Positions 57,401-63,300 of a stretch of DNA of 64,000 bases are shown here, in pieces. Source of the stretch: Aplectana chamaeleonis (Eukaryota; Nematoda; Chromadorea; Rhabditida; Cosmocercidae); assembly GCA_029168955.1 (NCBI GenBank), contig JAPDOI010000121.1:744001-808000 (forward strand), in the 5' to 3' direction. The translations under genes and the position numbers were made by a program. Under the pieces are notes generated by a model. It was not told the origin of the DNA and made no database searches. It saw only the letters and a list, made by a program, of their open reading frames with translations. The stretch's first letter is position 1. Every line of letters starts with the position of its first letter.

Positions 57401-59980
57401 AAGATGGGAAAATTCTCTCATGATTTACCTCAAACGAGTCTCGCCTCTACCCGTGTTCTCCTCCACTTGCATCCGCCGAGACTCCTTTCTGGAATACAGG
57501 CTGCATGTGCAGAAACACTATCTCGACTTTTGTCGCTGTCGTGGCGGTAAACAAACGAAGAAGTAGAATTAAGAAGAGAAGCTTCGAAAAGTCACTGAAT
57601 CTCAGAGAAAAAGCTAAACATTTTCGAAAATAATCCTCAAAAGGCGTTTAGATTCGGGCCACGCCCGATTCGTGCCATCATTTCATGGAGTTCCAATCTC
57701 AGGCCTCCAAACTTCGCGAATGTCTCAGCCACGCTCAAATATTGGCTCAAACACATGAGGTCGGATGTAGTAATCAGCGTCTCATGAAACCTTCAAAATT
57801 CCTTGCCTAGACCCACTATCATAGACCGTGTTGCACTAATTTATTCCGTTTCCGCCCCAAAAACTCGGAAAACTGCCCAAAGAACACCGGAAATACGGAA
57901 ACGGAATATTGGAAGGGGTTAAAGATGAGGATCCACCACCAGCTCTCACCTGCCATCTATCACTTTTTCATGGGATGTTGATGCGACCGTCAAACGACAT
58001 GAAAAACAGTTACGGCACAAACTCCGGCAGGGACGAGGCCTCCAAACGCAGAAAAACTTCAAAAACGGTTCTGGCGCGAAATTCAAATGCATATTTACAA
58101 AGTAATCCGATTGACTTTTCTCTACATATAAAGGTTTTTCATAGGCCCCTTCGACATTTTCGTTCACCAGAGAGGCCAAACTACACAAAAACATGAAAAA
58201 ATAATATACGGTTTTCTACGCGTACGATGCCTTTAAGGCTCTCTACCGAGAATCAAGCTTAGTGGTTGAGTTGCAAATTCCCTGGAAATTCCAATGAAGA
58301 ACTGCTTCATAAACAAGGAGCTCAACCAATTGCATTGGCACAAAAGTATGTTCTCAGGCTGCATGTAGGACCAGGAACACTAGAAGAGTACCGAAAATGC
58401 TGACATCAAGGCAAAAACTTCTGATAAAAGAACAATTCTTGAATAACACGATCAGCTTCGCCCAGGTTCGTCGTGCCTACCTCTGGCCAGATTCTCCCAG
58501 AGCAACCAACTGAAGGTGAATCGGACAAACTGGAAGCGTTACCAGAGATACTAGGAGGTCTACATTCTTGTAAGCTCTGGTACATCCCTAGTGAACTGTT
58601 GATTTCGATTATCACCAGCAGCGGAGCGGTGGGCCTCGGTGAAATATAACTAGTGATAAGGAGGTTTCGACGAAAAAGCCACCGCTCCGCGCTGTGATAA
58701 CCAAAAACATGAGTTCACTTGGAATGAAACAGAGTCTAATTACATAAAGGACAGCTCAGTTGCGCTCTACAAAAAAATAGCATTGCGACAAAATTGATCA
58801 AGACGTCGTTCTACAACATGCTCTCATCCTAGTCATTACCTATCGTCGATCACTGGTCGAGAGAGCGCCGCGTCGAACACATGTGGCACGCACGCAAGCG
58901 AGGAGGTAATGATGGGATCATTACCTCCTCGCTTGCGTGCGTGCCACTTGTGTTCGACGCGGCGATCTCTCGATCAGTGATGGATCATAAATGTTTTCCC
59001 CTTTATGGTGTCTAATTCGACCAATTCAGTAATAAAGTGGACGTCAGCTCAAAACTCGGAAACTTGATTCCGGAGAAACAACTGAAGGCTTATATAGAAG
59101 CTGTGCAATTCCGTGCTGTTTTTTAAGTTAGCTGTCACAATGGAAAATCTATAACATTCAGATAAGCTGGGAAAAACCACTTATTCACAAATCAACTAAG
59201 GTATAGACGAGTGCCTTTTTAGTTTTGAAACAGGGTTTAAAAAGGAATTTCAAAAAATTTGCTTGAAATAATTTTTGCGGAGGAATCTGTTGTGGGCTAG
59301 TGTATAACGAAGGAAACAGCTCCCAAATGTGCAGAAGGGTGCCGACGACATTTTACCGGCTCAGTTATCCTAGGAAAATGGGGTGCCTTTATAGTTATGA
59401 AAAGCACTGTATATGATTGGACTCCTGGGGTGTCCTCCAAGAACGTTCCCACGACGCTGTGGGAGGAAAAGCAACCTCACCATGGACAAATTTGCTTTCC
59501 ATGGATGCGAATTATAACTGAAAATCGCTCCGTGGCCGTGGCTAAGATTCCATGGACGCGTTTTGCCATGGGAATGTTCTTGGAACGCACCCCCGATTGT
59601 GGTCATAGACCAGGAAAAGGGGAATCCCGATTTCGAACTCATTTTGAACTAGCCAAACTACCTATTCATCGCCGTAAAACTACTGAAACCACTTACTTTC
59701 GAACAGCATTACTTTCGAACAGCAAGAAGTGAACGCCCTATTAAATTTGAACAGAGTGGGCAAGGCAAACGCTTAATAAGTAATGCCTTCCCGTCCTTAA
59801 CTGAGTATCCAAAAACCGACGTCTGGAACTTTAACACCCTATACCCTGCCTGGGCAAGATCACCGTTTAGAAGGATCGGTTATTGTAATCTGGACAAATG
59901 AATACATGCCTGTGCTGAAACAAGACCATAGGAAACAGTAAATATACTCACTCGGCAGCTTCAATCTCTATTGACGTCAT
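27339..59980 (-). CDS. smu-1: SMU1 orthologue, 14-exon WD40 splicing factor gene
   Basis: Joined exons on the minus strand: 59952-59980, 55358-55424, 55137-55280, 54820-54920, 52090-52189, 51696-51795, 51533-51631, 50082-50206, 49908-50009, 49683-49810, 45176-45272, 43590-43769, 43372-43527, 27339-27437. The sum is 1527 bp (508 residues plus stop), matching the usual 510-513 residues. Order: short acidic N-terminus, LisH, CTLH, linker, WD40 propeller ending LLRLWKD. All introns are GT-AG and phases agree. SMU1 works with RED (SMU2/IK) in the pre-catalytic spliceosome; in C. elegans smu-1 affects unc-52 alternative splicing. Four introns (1, 4, 10, 13) are swollen by transposons; intron 13 is 15,934 bp. 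The gene lies just downstream of a same-strand gene, probably in an operon. Confidence 0.93.
27945..28120 (+). repeat. 176-bp inverted repeat, left arm
   Basis: Its reverse complement is at 31559-31734 with 173 of 176 positions identical by hand alignment and no gaps. The arms begin TCTGTAAAAAAAGGGG. They flank the RTE at 28.1-31.5 kb. Confidence 0.9.
28121..31500 (-). mobile_element. RTE-type LINE, near full length
   Basis: A minus-strand RTE non-LTR retrotransposon sits between the two arms of a 176-bp inverted repeat. A single endonuclease/RT ORF (31235-28215) is followed by a very short 3' region. About 260 bp of 5' leader is inferred. It lies in intron 13 of smu-1, on the same strand as the gene. 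Exact ends and target duplication are not resolved. Confidence 0.8.
28215..31235 (-). pseudogene. RTE endonuclease/reverse transcriptase, two compensating indels
   Basis: Starting [18 protein letters not shown], the ORF carries endonuclease motifs ([28 protein letters not shown]). RT motifs follow ([37 protein letters not shown]). An extra T in an A/T run near 29194-29202 shifts the frame to a stop at 29178, and a loss of one base near 29105 restores it. The catalytic YADD and the C-terminal zinc-like region to AHLGEDAE are then in frame. It is a recently inactivated copy, or the indels are assembly errors in a homopolymer. Confidence 0.88.
31559..31734 (-). repeat. 176-bp inverted repeat, right arm
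   Basis: Reverse complement of 27945-28120 with three substitutions. The near identity means a recent origin or ongoing homogenisation. Confidence 0.9.
31735..32694. other. Intronic sequence, no recognised feature
   Basis: Part of smu-1 intron 13. Short ORFs occur on both strands without recognisable domains. Confidence 0.4.
32695..32901. repeat. Three degenerate 62-64-bp tandem units
   Basis: Units start at TCATTCTTTGGGGCACCCTG (32701), TCACTCTCCGGGGTGTCCTG (32763) and TCACTCTACGGGGTGGTTTG (about 32825) and share CTCGGATGACCAGC-like centres. They lead directly into the 42-bp minisatellite. Confidence 0.65.
32902..35588. repeat. 42-bp minisatellite, about 65 units, CRE-like palindrome in each
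   Basis: The unit is CACGACGTCCCGGTGACGTC followed by ATCAGAAGCCAGATGCACTTTT, 42 bp; hand count is about 65 units over 2.69 kb. Nearly every unit holds the palindrome TGACGTCA, the consensus CRE/ATF site, plus a second GACGTC. The first dozen units read GATGACGTCATC and most later ones GGTGACGTCATC. Some units are 38-41 bp through loss of bases in TTTTCACGACG or CCCGG. Because 42 is a multiple of three, long ORFs appear on both strands; I treat these as spurious. It lies in smu-1 intron 13. Confidence 0.97.
35670..35722. repeat. Short tandem GGCCTACGGCYCAC repeat
   Basis: Alternating GGCCTACGGC and CCACGGCCTACGGCTCACGG blocks, three to four imperfect copies just after the minisatellite. Confidence 0.7.
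35922..35944. other. Perfect 10-bp GC-rich hairpin
   Basis: CTCCAGCCGC, loop TTC, GCGGCTGGAG. No following T-tract and no gene context, so its role is unknown. Confidence 0.6.
35945..36969. other. Intronic sequence with unidentified repeat material
   Basis: 36110-36220 has CAGGGTCCAGCAG and GGTCGTAAAATTTTCGTG motifs that recur near 12200 and 42150. 36452-36787 is open on both strands without recognisable protein features. Confidence 0.35.
37251..38372 (+). CDS. LINE copy B ORF1 protein
   Basis: 373 residues from the ATG at 37251 ([11 protein letters not shown]); the frame is open further upstream but without ATG. A short coiled coil ([19 protein letters not shown]) precedes an RRM-like core ([27 protein letters not shown]) and a CTD-like [10 protein letters not shown]. 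The rest is a Pro/Asn/Ser-rich tail. It ends TTA AAC TAG TAG at the slippery site. Confidence 0.8.
   Translation: MSSFLSAVTKFRGRKRGLVDPGSPSDGQDALAQAIEQMEADDAMPVYMKTIMEFLILSKDKSVTVPADNTSLVEENRLLKEENESLRSLIISLKKPDNSTVSNHISRPSSVVCCTSTQTPAFDTLDVSHCDQKEMSRSIVIAGIPESFHPVASTRLAYDYDCVKKVFDFLDISCTPVNVYRLGSTRYRNPRLLKVVLPSTQFRNQAIKCAPQLRASPYRGTFIRPSLPKNERGRPRHPELRRGPGNPNTSFRNYANAETANAPIPVSAAPSIVRNITSSINQPTFSANHHSVPNTVTGNCTPLLPNPILDGCTQSVSNHILDNCTPSIPHLPQPSRFSLENLQPVVIASDQSPSVDSDMSIHVVSGDSSPSLN
38363..38408 (+). promoter_or_regulatory. Predicted -1 frameshift site with downstream hairpin (copy B)
   Basis: The heptamer T TTA AAC (38363-38369) is in the ORF1 frame and directly precedes TAG. After an 8-nt spacer, ATTCC (38378-38382) can pair with GGAAT (38404-38408), enclosing TTGA/TCAA (38387-38390 with 38395-38398). 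This is a modest stem at the right distance. The -1 reading TTT AAA CTA GTA GAA ATT CCT CGG enters ORF2. Confidence 0.65.
38363..41290 (+). CDS. LINE copy B ORF2: endonuclease and reverse transcriptase
   Basis: 975 residues counted from the slippery site. Endonuclease: [26 protein letters not shown] (near residue 184), SDHATI (254). Reverse transcriptase: [30 protein letters not shown] (611), [21 protein letters not shown] (about 700). The C-terminal domain ends [17 protein letters not shown]. The frame opens after a TGA at 38315-38317 and has no ATG until past the first endonuclease motif; a TTG at 38387 is the only early near-cognate start. Expression by -1 frameshift from ORF1 is the simplest reading. 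Confidence 0.9.
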   Translation, partial: FKLVEIPRLTDQNSESIDVLETGSHSYSDIEQVNTACSLRTGTFCISTNIRSLPKNMGFLGFLMKQRQFSVIALTETWLTHMITDASLLGEWSDIYDLLRCDRKHKRGGGVAFLVKKALFPRLIVMHSVPDGYEIICADITSGEMVIRIILVYRTPSCTSAQFSLLIETLSDLVSCNHPCIITGDFNLPNVNWDQPNERNVIGANLFDLLGLFLDYNFSQLVTSGTHGNNILDLLVTNDTDLVDNIEVCDPVGTSDHATIHFELNFPTPARDCKVLRRDFKNANFPEIFGYLNGVDWYWAFNTADSVNAKYEMFISILQHCIHLFVPLIEVFKGTDHLPEHLQRLAFKKSQAWNRARSTNAANDWEVYRVICWRFDKQLKKFNRNVEKRIIESGKKNSFYRLLNARLRNKPRLGPIEFEGSIITGDKERSEIFSCVFEKAFCEDDGPSDPMNLAQEFNTMDDSVWFYPEDVHKFLSSWPISFSDTPDHLPLKFIKQVAHIIVGPLTYIFNLSFMRAEVPDRWRVAFVTPIPKKPPHTNPENFRPVSITSTFSRLFEKILKVRICKHLEDHSIISESQHGFQKKKSTVTAMLQSLNEWTSHVDEGKEVDVIYVDFSKAFDRVSHSKLMLKLGQVGIHPRIIAWIRAFLSNRSFVVRVNSTFSDPKPVCSGVPQGGVLSPILFNIFTYELPRLVTFGTVKCSAFADDFKIFSPINTPSDKEYLQIALDKVVSWSKDWSMLLSKEKTKVLHIGSNSSGDFYTVDGQQLQAVDEIMDLGFLIRSDLTFDAHCAKAVSRASKVMYSMFRALSSNSERVLLNAYKTYVRPHLENGTVIFNPHKVSTTGALEKLQNRFTRKVMIRAMGLSYSEMPCSFARNKELQLESLACRRKRFDLLMVYKILYGLVGLKPNDFLQFRASTTRGSSFKLVRNIARRSLRHHFFVNRAGSEFEKLLKRGNLPTTLSAFKRSLEQYLMTEDD
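41378..41416 (+). other. LINE copy B 3' hairpin and tail
   Basis: TGCAGG, loop CACGA, CCTGTA forms a 6-bp stem with one G-U pair. AATAAA and two to three copies of ACAAAT follow. Confidence 0.6.
42178..42348. mobile_element. TIR MITE (GGGGTGCGTTCCAAGAAC), copy 1 of 2
   Basis: GGGGTGCGTTCCAAGAAC and its exact reverse complement bound 171 bp. The interior (TTTGCTTTCCATG, GCGAATTATAACTGAAAAT) matches 59427-59593 closely. Both copies are in smu-1 introns (13 and 1). The superfamily is unclear and no clean TSD was found. Confidence 0.75.
42555..42960 (+). mobile_element. Possible solo LTR or Pol II unit
   Basis: A compact Pol II-like module: TATAAAAGGAGCAG at 42635 and AATAAA at 42795 about 160 bp later. 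It begins in a TGTG-rich stretch. The spacing resembles the U3-R part of an LTR. Clear TG...CA ends and a target duplication could not be fixed, so the call is tentative. Confidence 0.3.
43372..43527 (-). CDS. smu-1: smu-1 exon 13 (WD40 repeat 6)
   Basis: Acceptor TTTATAG, donor GTAAGA. 52 codons including [20 protein letters not shown] and AEDGVLYCF. Confidence 0.93.
43590..43769 (-). CDS. smu-1: smu-1 exon 12 (WD40 repeat 5)
   Basis: Acceptor TTCTAG, donor GTTAGC. 60 codons beginning [20 protein letters not shown] and including [16 protein letters not shown]. Confidence 0.93.
45176..45272 (-). CDS. smu-1: smu-1 exon 11 (WD40 repeat 4)
   Basis: Acceptor TTCTTCAG, donor GTAAGT. It encodes [20 protein letters not shown] then [12 protein letters not shown]. 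Confidence 0.93.
46597..46814. mobile_element. hAT-type MITE with 8-bp TSD, inside LINE copy C
   Basis: TAGAGTGTTG at the left and CAACACTCTA at the right are perfect inverted complements. GTTTCCTG is duplicated on both sides (46589-46596 and 46815-46822), and uninterrupted copy B has it once. The TIR start fits the hAT pattern YARNG. The 218-bp interior is mostly GAATATTCGAATAA-like palindromes plus three ATTCAAAGAAGTGGA blocks. Confidence 0.88.
47011..48189. mobile_element. 1.18-kb element with 16-bp TIR and 8-bp TSD, inside LINE copy C
   Basis: TATACATTGGATCCGA (47011-47026) is the exact reverse complement of 48174-48189. GTCTCAAC is duplicated at 47003-47010 and 48190-48197. Copy B has a single GTCTCGAC at this point, so the insertion is unambiguous. 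Subterminal 42-bp repeats (TCCGATTCACCGAAAAAACG then TCAAAATCCGAATGATCC) occur at both ends (47082-47217 and about 47950-48075). No transposase is present. The 8-bp duplication suggests hAT, but the terminal bases are atypical. Confidence 0.88.
47273..47575. mobile_element. TTA-TSD MITE nested in the 1.18-kb element
   Basis: GAGGCATGGTATATTTT and the complementary right end AAAATATACCATACCTC frame 303 bp of GC-rich sequence with repeated GCGACAG/CTGTCGC. TTA flanks both sides (47270-47272, 47576-47578), as for PIF/Harbinger elements. Confidence 0.65.
48741..49316. repeat. 144-bp tandem repeat, 4 units in a dimeric pattern
   Basis: Units start with CACCCGTCCGTTACCCTACC or a one-base variant at 48741, 48885, 49029 and 49173, exactly 144 bp apart. 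Units 1 and 3 share AATTAAGCCTTGTATTAG, and units 2 and 4 share AATTCAGCCTTGTATAAG. The true higher-order unit is therefore 288 bp repeated twice. Confidence 0.93.
49683..49810 (-). CDS. smu-1: smu-1 exon 10 (WD40 repeats 2-3)
   Basis: Acceptor GTTTAG, donor GTGAGT. It encodes [20 protein letters not shown] and [18 protein letters not shown]. Ends in phase 2 before the 4.4-kb intron 10. Confidence 0.93.
49908..50009 (-). CDS. smu-1: smu-1 exon 9 (WD40 repeat 2)
   Basis: Acceptor CTGCAG, donor GTTGTT. 34 codons starting [20 protein letters not shown]. Confidence 0.93.
50082..50206 (-). CDS. smu-1: smu-1 exon 8 (WD40 repeat 1)
   Basis: Acceptor TTTCCAG, donor GTACGT. It encodes [20 protein letters not shown] then [21 protein letters not shown], with the WD-type VWN. 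Confidence 0.93.
50207..51532. other. smu-1 intron 7
   Basis: 1,326 bp. Around 50590-50660 it carries the CTACGACCCCCTCCC and CCAAAATTTATG motifs of the dispersed repeat seen at 12200. No other recognised content. Confidence 0.5.
51533..51631 (-). CDS. smu-1: smu-1 exon 7
   Basis: Acceptor GTTTAG, donor GTATGT. It encodes [20 protein letters not shown] then [12 protein letters not shown]. Confidence 0.93.
51696..51795 (-). CDS. smu-1: smu-1 exon 6
   Basis: Acceptor ATTTCAG, donor GTGCTA. It encodes [20 protein letters not shown] then [13 protein letters not shown], a highly conserved SMU1 segment. Confidence 0.93.
52090..52189 (-). CDS. smu-1: smu-1 exon 5
   Basis: Acceptor GTCCAG, donor GTAAGC. 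It encodes [20 protein letters not shown] then [13 protein letters not shown], the SMU1 linker between CTLH and propeller. Confidence 0.93.
52958..53516 (+). pseudogene. LINE RT C-terminal fragment (CR1/L2-like)
   Basis: The ORF ending at 53501 encodes a thumb/C-terminal segment ([49 protein letters not shown]) typical of CR1/L2-type LINEs, 5' truncated. It differs from copies A-C. Its own 3' UTR probably resumes after the next LINE fragment, at about 53925. Confidence 0.8.
53529..53914 (+). pseudogene. Second LINE 3' fragment with hairpin and tail
   Basis: A short ORF ([34 protein letters not shown]) matches the last 80 residues of copy B ORF2. The 3' end has a 7-bp stem with a CTTG loop (53878-53895, ACATGTG/CGCATGT), AATAAA and two TTTGAAA repeats. 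It is very short and 5' truncated. Confidence 0.8.
53925..54538 (+). mobile_element. LINE 3' UTR remnant with hairpin and AATAAA tail
   Basis: T-rich sequence ends in GCAC, loop CTTGC, GTGC (54501-54513) and an AATAAATAATAAATAAATAA tail. It is probably the rest of the LINE at 52958-53516, split by the insertion at 53529. Confidence 0.5.
54820..54920 (-). CDS. smu-1: smu-1 exon 4 (CTLH end)
   Basis: Acceptor TTTTTCAG, donor GTGCAG, encoding [20 protein letters not shown] then [13 protein letters not shown]. Ends in phase 2. Confidence 0.93.
55137..55280 (-). CDS. smu-1: smu-1 exon 3 (LisH end, CTLH)
   Basis: Acceptor CTTTAG, donor GTGAGA, 48 whole codons beginning [16 protein letters not shown] and including [20 protein letters not shown], the CTLH region. 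Confidence 0.93.
55358..55424 (-). CDS. smu-1: smu-1 exon 2 (LisH)
   Basis: Acceptor TTTTCAG, donor GTACGC. It encodes [20 protein letters not shown], a LisH dimerisation motif. Confidence 0.93.
57121..57226. mobile_element. hAT-type MITE, 106 bp, with TSD
   Basis: CAGGGGTGAGCGGAATT at the left and a diverged complement ending CACACCTCTG at the right. GTGTACAG (57113-57120) and GGGTACAG (57227-57234) make an 8-bp duplication with one change. The ends match the larger element at 25113-25404. It lies in smu-1 intron 1. Confidence 0.65.
58601..58708. repeat. Short palindromic MITE, copy 2 of 2
   Basis: Same family and orientation as 15947-16055 (GATTTCGATTATCACCAGCA, GAGCGGTGGGCCT, GACGAAAAAGCCACCGCTCC). 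It lies in smu-1 intron 1. Confidence 0.65.
58849..58985. repeat. Near-perfect palindrome, 65-bp arms
   Basis: Arms 58849-58913 and 58919-58985 (GTCGAACACA, GGCACGCACGCAAGCGAGGA, GGTAATGAT and complements) differ at about five positions, with a loop of about 5 bp. Transcribed in smu-1 intron 1, it would give a long hairpin RNA. Confidence 0.85.
59427..59593. mobile_element. TIR MITE (GGGGTGCGTTCCAAGAAC family), copy 2 of 2
   Basis: The left end is GGGGTGTCCTCCAAGAACG and the right end GTTCTTGGAACGCACCCC. The body is about 90% alike by eye to 42178-42348 in the same orientation. Confidence 0.75.
59952..59980 (-). CDS. smu-1: smu-1 exon 1 (start)
   Basis: ATG followed by codons for MTSIEIEAA and two bases of an Asp codon, then donor GTGAGT. 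It aligns with the C. elegans N-terminus MSSIEI. The exon is only 29 bp and was found by matching the phase needed by exon 2. Confidence 0.8.
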
Positions 59981-60126
59981 ATTTCAGAAATGATTATTGA
60001 TTACAGCCGTCACTATAAGAACTAATGAATGCGTTGTGAACAAGTTGCCAGCTTCCGAGCACCGCCCAAATAGTGAGTGTCAGGAAACACGGAATGATCA
60101 GAACTGAGCAAATAGGATAGAAAACT

Positions 60127-60132
60127 TTATTA
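60127..60132 (-). terminator. Poly(A) signal AATAAA of the upstream gene
   Basis: The minus strand reads GGGTAATAAAGTTTTC, 264 bp after the proline-rich gene stop. About 114 bp further on, TTCTTATAG (ending 60013) is a plausible trans-splice acceptor for smu-1, 32 bp before its ATG. This is the usual geometry of a nematode operon. Confidence 0.55.
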
Positions 60133-60395
60133 CCCACCAGAATCTCAGAAATCCAATAAATAATAATAATAATAAATATCTGAATGTGCTTAACAAATAA
60201 GGATCATTCATTTCATCAAACAACTTCCTCCACAGAAGAAAAAAAGTGGTCTTACAATGAAATTTACTTGCCTATAATATGACCACAATCACAGCGTTTC
60301 AATTGCTGCACACATACCTATTTGGCGGATGTACAAAACATAGCTAACACTTTCGAGAGGCAAAAATAACACGTGGAAAGGTGAGTTATGAACGA

Positions 60396-63300
60396 CTACT
60401 GATTCGCGACTGGATAGAACTGTGGCGGAGACGGCATCATCTGTGGTAGAGTCGGCACATGGCTTGCTCCTGAATGTAAACACATTTTGGGCCTTACCAA
60501 AAGCAATGAACTGCACAAATACAATCGTTGCTAATAAGGAAACCTCTTGTGAATTTATCAAGAATCTGAAAATATGGTTCATTACCATCTCGGTAGAGCA
60601 CTTTTAATATATTATCATAACAACCAATCGGCTGCATATTTCTCCTGTTCCACTGCTCCATTCTTCACAGAACAGCCGCTTCATTTCTATGATAGTGATA
60701 TGAAAGTGTTCTGACGAGATGGGAACAGAGGGAAAACGAATTCGTTGTTTTCAATTTTCCCAGGTCTTCCCCCTCCACCGGAAAACAGATTTTGCTCTAA
60801 ACTTATAAGACACAGTTTCTAAACTGCTAGCAGATGAGCTTCATTATTGACTTCGCTATTAATTTGGCAGTCTCTCAGCCACGTAAAGCGTTAGTTCATC
60901 GTTTTCTTGCACTAAATGTGATGAAATTGTGTTAGATATGTCACAAATAACAATGGTATAATCCCAGAGGCAGGTCAACGGCCGTTGAACCATTGACCGG
61001 TGCAACTTATGGGGTACTAAACTGATAGAAATAACGCATGTTATGGCTTCCAAACACTTCAAAACTAATTACAAAACTCAGACATCAACAGTCAACACTA
61101 TAAACTGCTTCGAATAAGTCCGTAGCAAAATCCGTTTTCAGCTTCCGAGCAAACATCCCAGAATTCACAACATAACCACGCTTTTAAAATGCTGGCTGTG
61201 CCATGAGAGGTTGCCTTGCAAGCTTCGTTACCAAATAGAAGGGAGGGCAGCGTTTGGTGCGTGAGTCCAGAAAAACGGTGAAAAAAGATCCCGAACTCAA
61301 GCACATTGATGGTCACAAGCTCCGTAAGACCACCCCACACCATCTCGGTATCCACCACTCTCGCAATATCCAGCTTTATGGACTGTACTAGCCTCATGTA
61401 TCTGCCGTCAGCTGACTGGCTGACCGTGTTAAACTTGTCACTATTTCGCAAAAAGGAGAAAATTTTAGTTACTTCGAAAACCTTTGCCGGCTTTTTTACT
61501 GTCCGGAGAACGAACAATATTTTCTATCTCCATCCTAGAGATTTCTATTTCCAACGCTGCCTTTTTGAAAGAGAACAACAATGAAAATTTTCAGCGCATT
61601 AGCAATATGTGTTATGTCCCACACCTCGCGCAGTACCCTGGCTTCAGAATTTCTTCCAGTATCAGCTCTCGAGACTACAATGTGGGTCTCGCCCTTGTCA
61701 CTAACCTATTGCTTCATCGATTTTAATCTCACAAAGACCCAAGAAAAAGCTAGATCGTTAAGAAACCGCTAATCGATGCAGTAGTGTTTTATTTGTTAAT
61801 CACCCTGTATGGAGGTACAAAAAGCCTGTCCAGTGTTATTATATGTTTTAACGTTCTTATTACGGGAAAACTACTTATAAAACAAGATAGCAATGAGATT
61901 GATAAGGGCCTTTCAGAGTGGCGTCGCAGAAAAATTCGCTGTCGCGGCGACGTGGTAAGAGATGGGGGGTGCTACGCAACGCAAACCGTGCCGCGCGACG
62001 GGAGCGAACGTCGCGCTTTCCGAGTGGGAGCGACGGCGCGAGCTGGGAGCGACGTTCTGCGAAGTTTTGCGAGGGGAATGGTCTCGACCATTTTTGTCGC
62101 TGTCGCTATTTGTCGCTGATGTTTCTTCGTAATAGCTAGTGTTCCTTCGTTACTATCTCGTATTAGCTAGTGTTCCTTCGTTACTATCTGTCCATTAACT
62201 CTCTGTAGAATCATCTTTTTGCCTATTTCACTAACTATTTGTCATCCAGAATTCCTTTCGTCATGGTATTTAATTGGTTATCCATGATTTACCTCGTCAT
62301 GGCGTTTAATAATTTTTTGTTGTCGACACCTTCATTGATATGCAAATCTTTTCAGTTGAAGGTGATCCTACTGGTGGTAGTGTTTCCTGGTATATTATTC
62401 GAAATGGCTAGTTTTTGTTGATCATTTTATCGCGCAATACTGAAGAAACAGCATTTTTTGGTAGGTTTTTTGTTCAAATTAGCAAAATAATAACATTTAA
62501 GAACAACAAAATTTTCAGCCGTGAAGAATTCCAGATGGTCTGAGATTGCAGAACACGCAAGGGATGGCACGCCAATATGTTTATGCGCTCTGATCAAACT
62601 TAAAGGGTAGCGAAGAAATAAGAGACGCTGAGAAAGGGATATGACGCGGCGGCAATCGATAGGCCACGCCTTTTTTCACTCGCTCTGAGGAGCGATGCCG
62701 CGAATTTCGCAGCGACGCCACTCTGAAAGGCCCTATAGAGTATTACCTTCACGTCAAAATTGGCTGAGGGCCTAGCAATAGGAAGATCTCCACTTACCTG
62801 TATTGAATTTCTGCTGATATAGATCTGCCGAGGATGTTGTTGGAGGGGCAGCCAATTGTGTGATTCCAATAGAACTCAACGGAGGCATCGGGAAATTGAT
62901 AGGCGGAGGAGCAAATGCTCCAGAAGATGTGGTAGCGGTAGCACTCGTGGCGAACATCGATGGTACCACTGATGGAATTCCAGATGGAATCGATGCTGAA
63001 GTTATGGACAAGAAACTTCAATTTAAGCTCATTTTTCAAAAAATGGTGCAACACGAAAAAAGACCTCGCCAGGTATACTGACAGTGAAACACTAAAAACT
63101 TGTTTTCTACCAGCCCACGAGTTCCCTGTACATTAGAAAGTGAAATGCTGGTGTACTCACGCGTGAGATTCGGAGGATTTGGTGGCGGGAAGTAGCTCTG
63201 GGTAGACATCGGCTGAAGATTGGGTGGAAGAGGTTGCGGAGGAAGCGGCATAAAGGATGCTGTAGGTGGAGAATAGCTACAAATTTAAAAAATTGCGGAG

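Noticed and set aside
60528..60560. Possible exon (FLINSQEVSLLATIVF) with TTTTCAG and GTAAGG
   Set aside because: The phase does not fit between exons 62798-62995 and 60396-60469, which already join correctly without it.
61098..61517. 139-codon ORF in the last intron of the proline-rich gene
   Set aside because: Parts look protein-like, but there is no recognised family, no splice evidence and it would break the consistent exon 3 to exon 4 phase.
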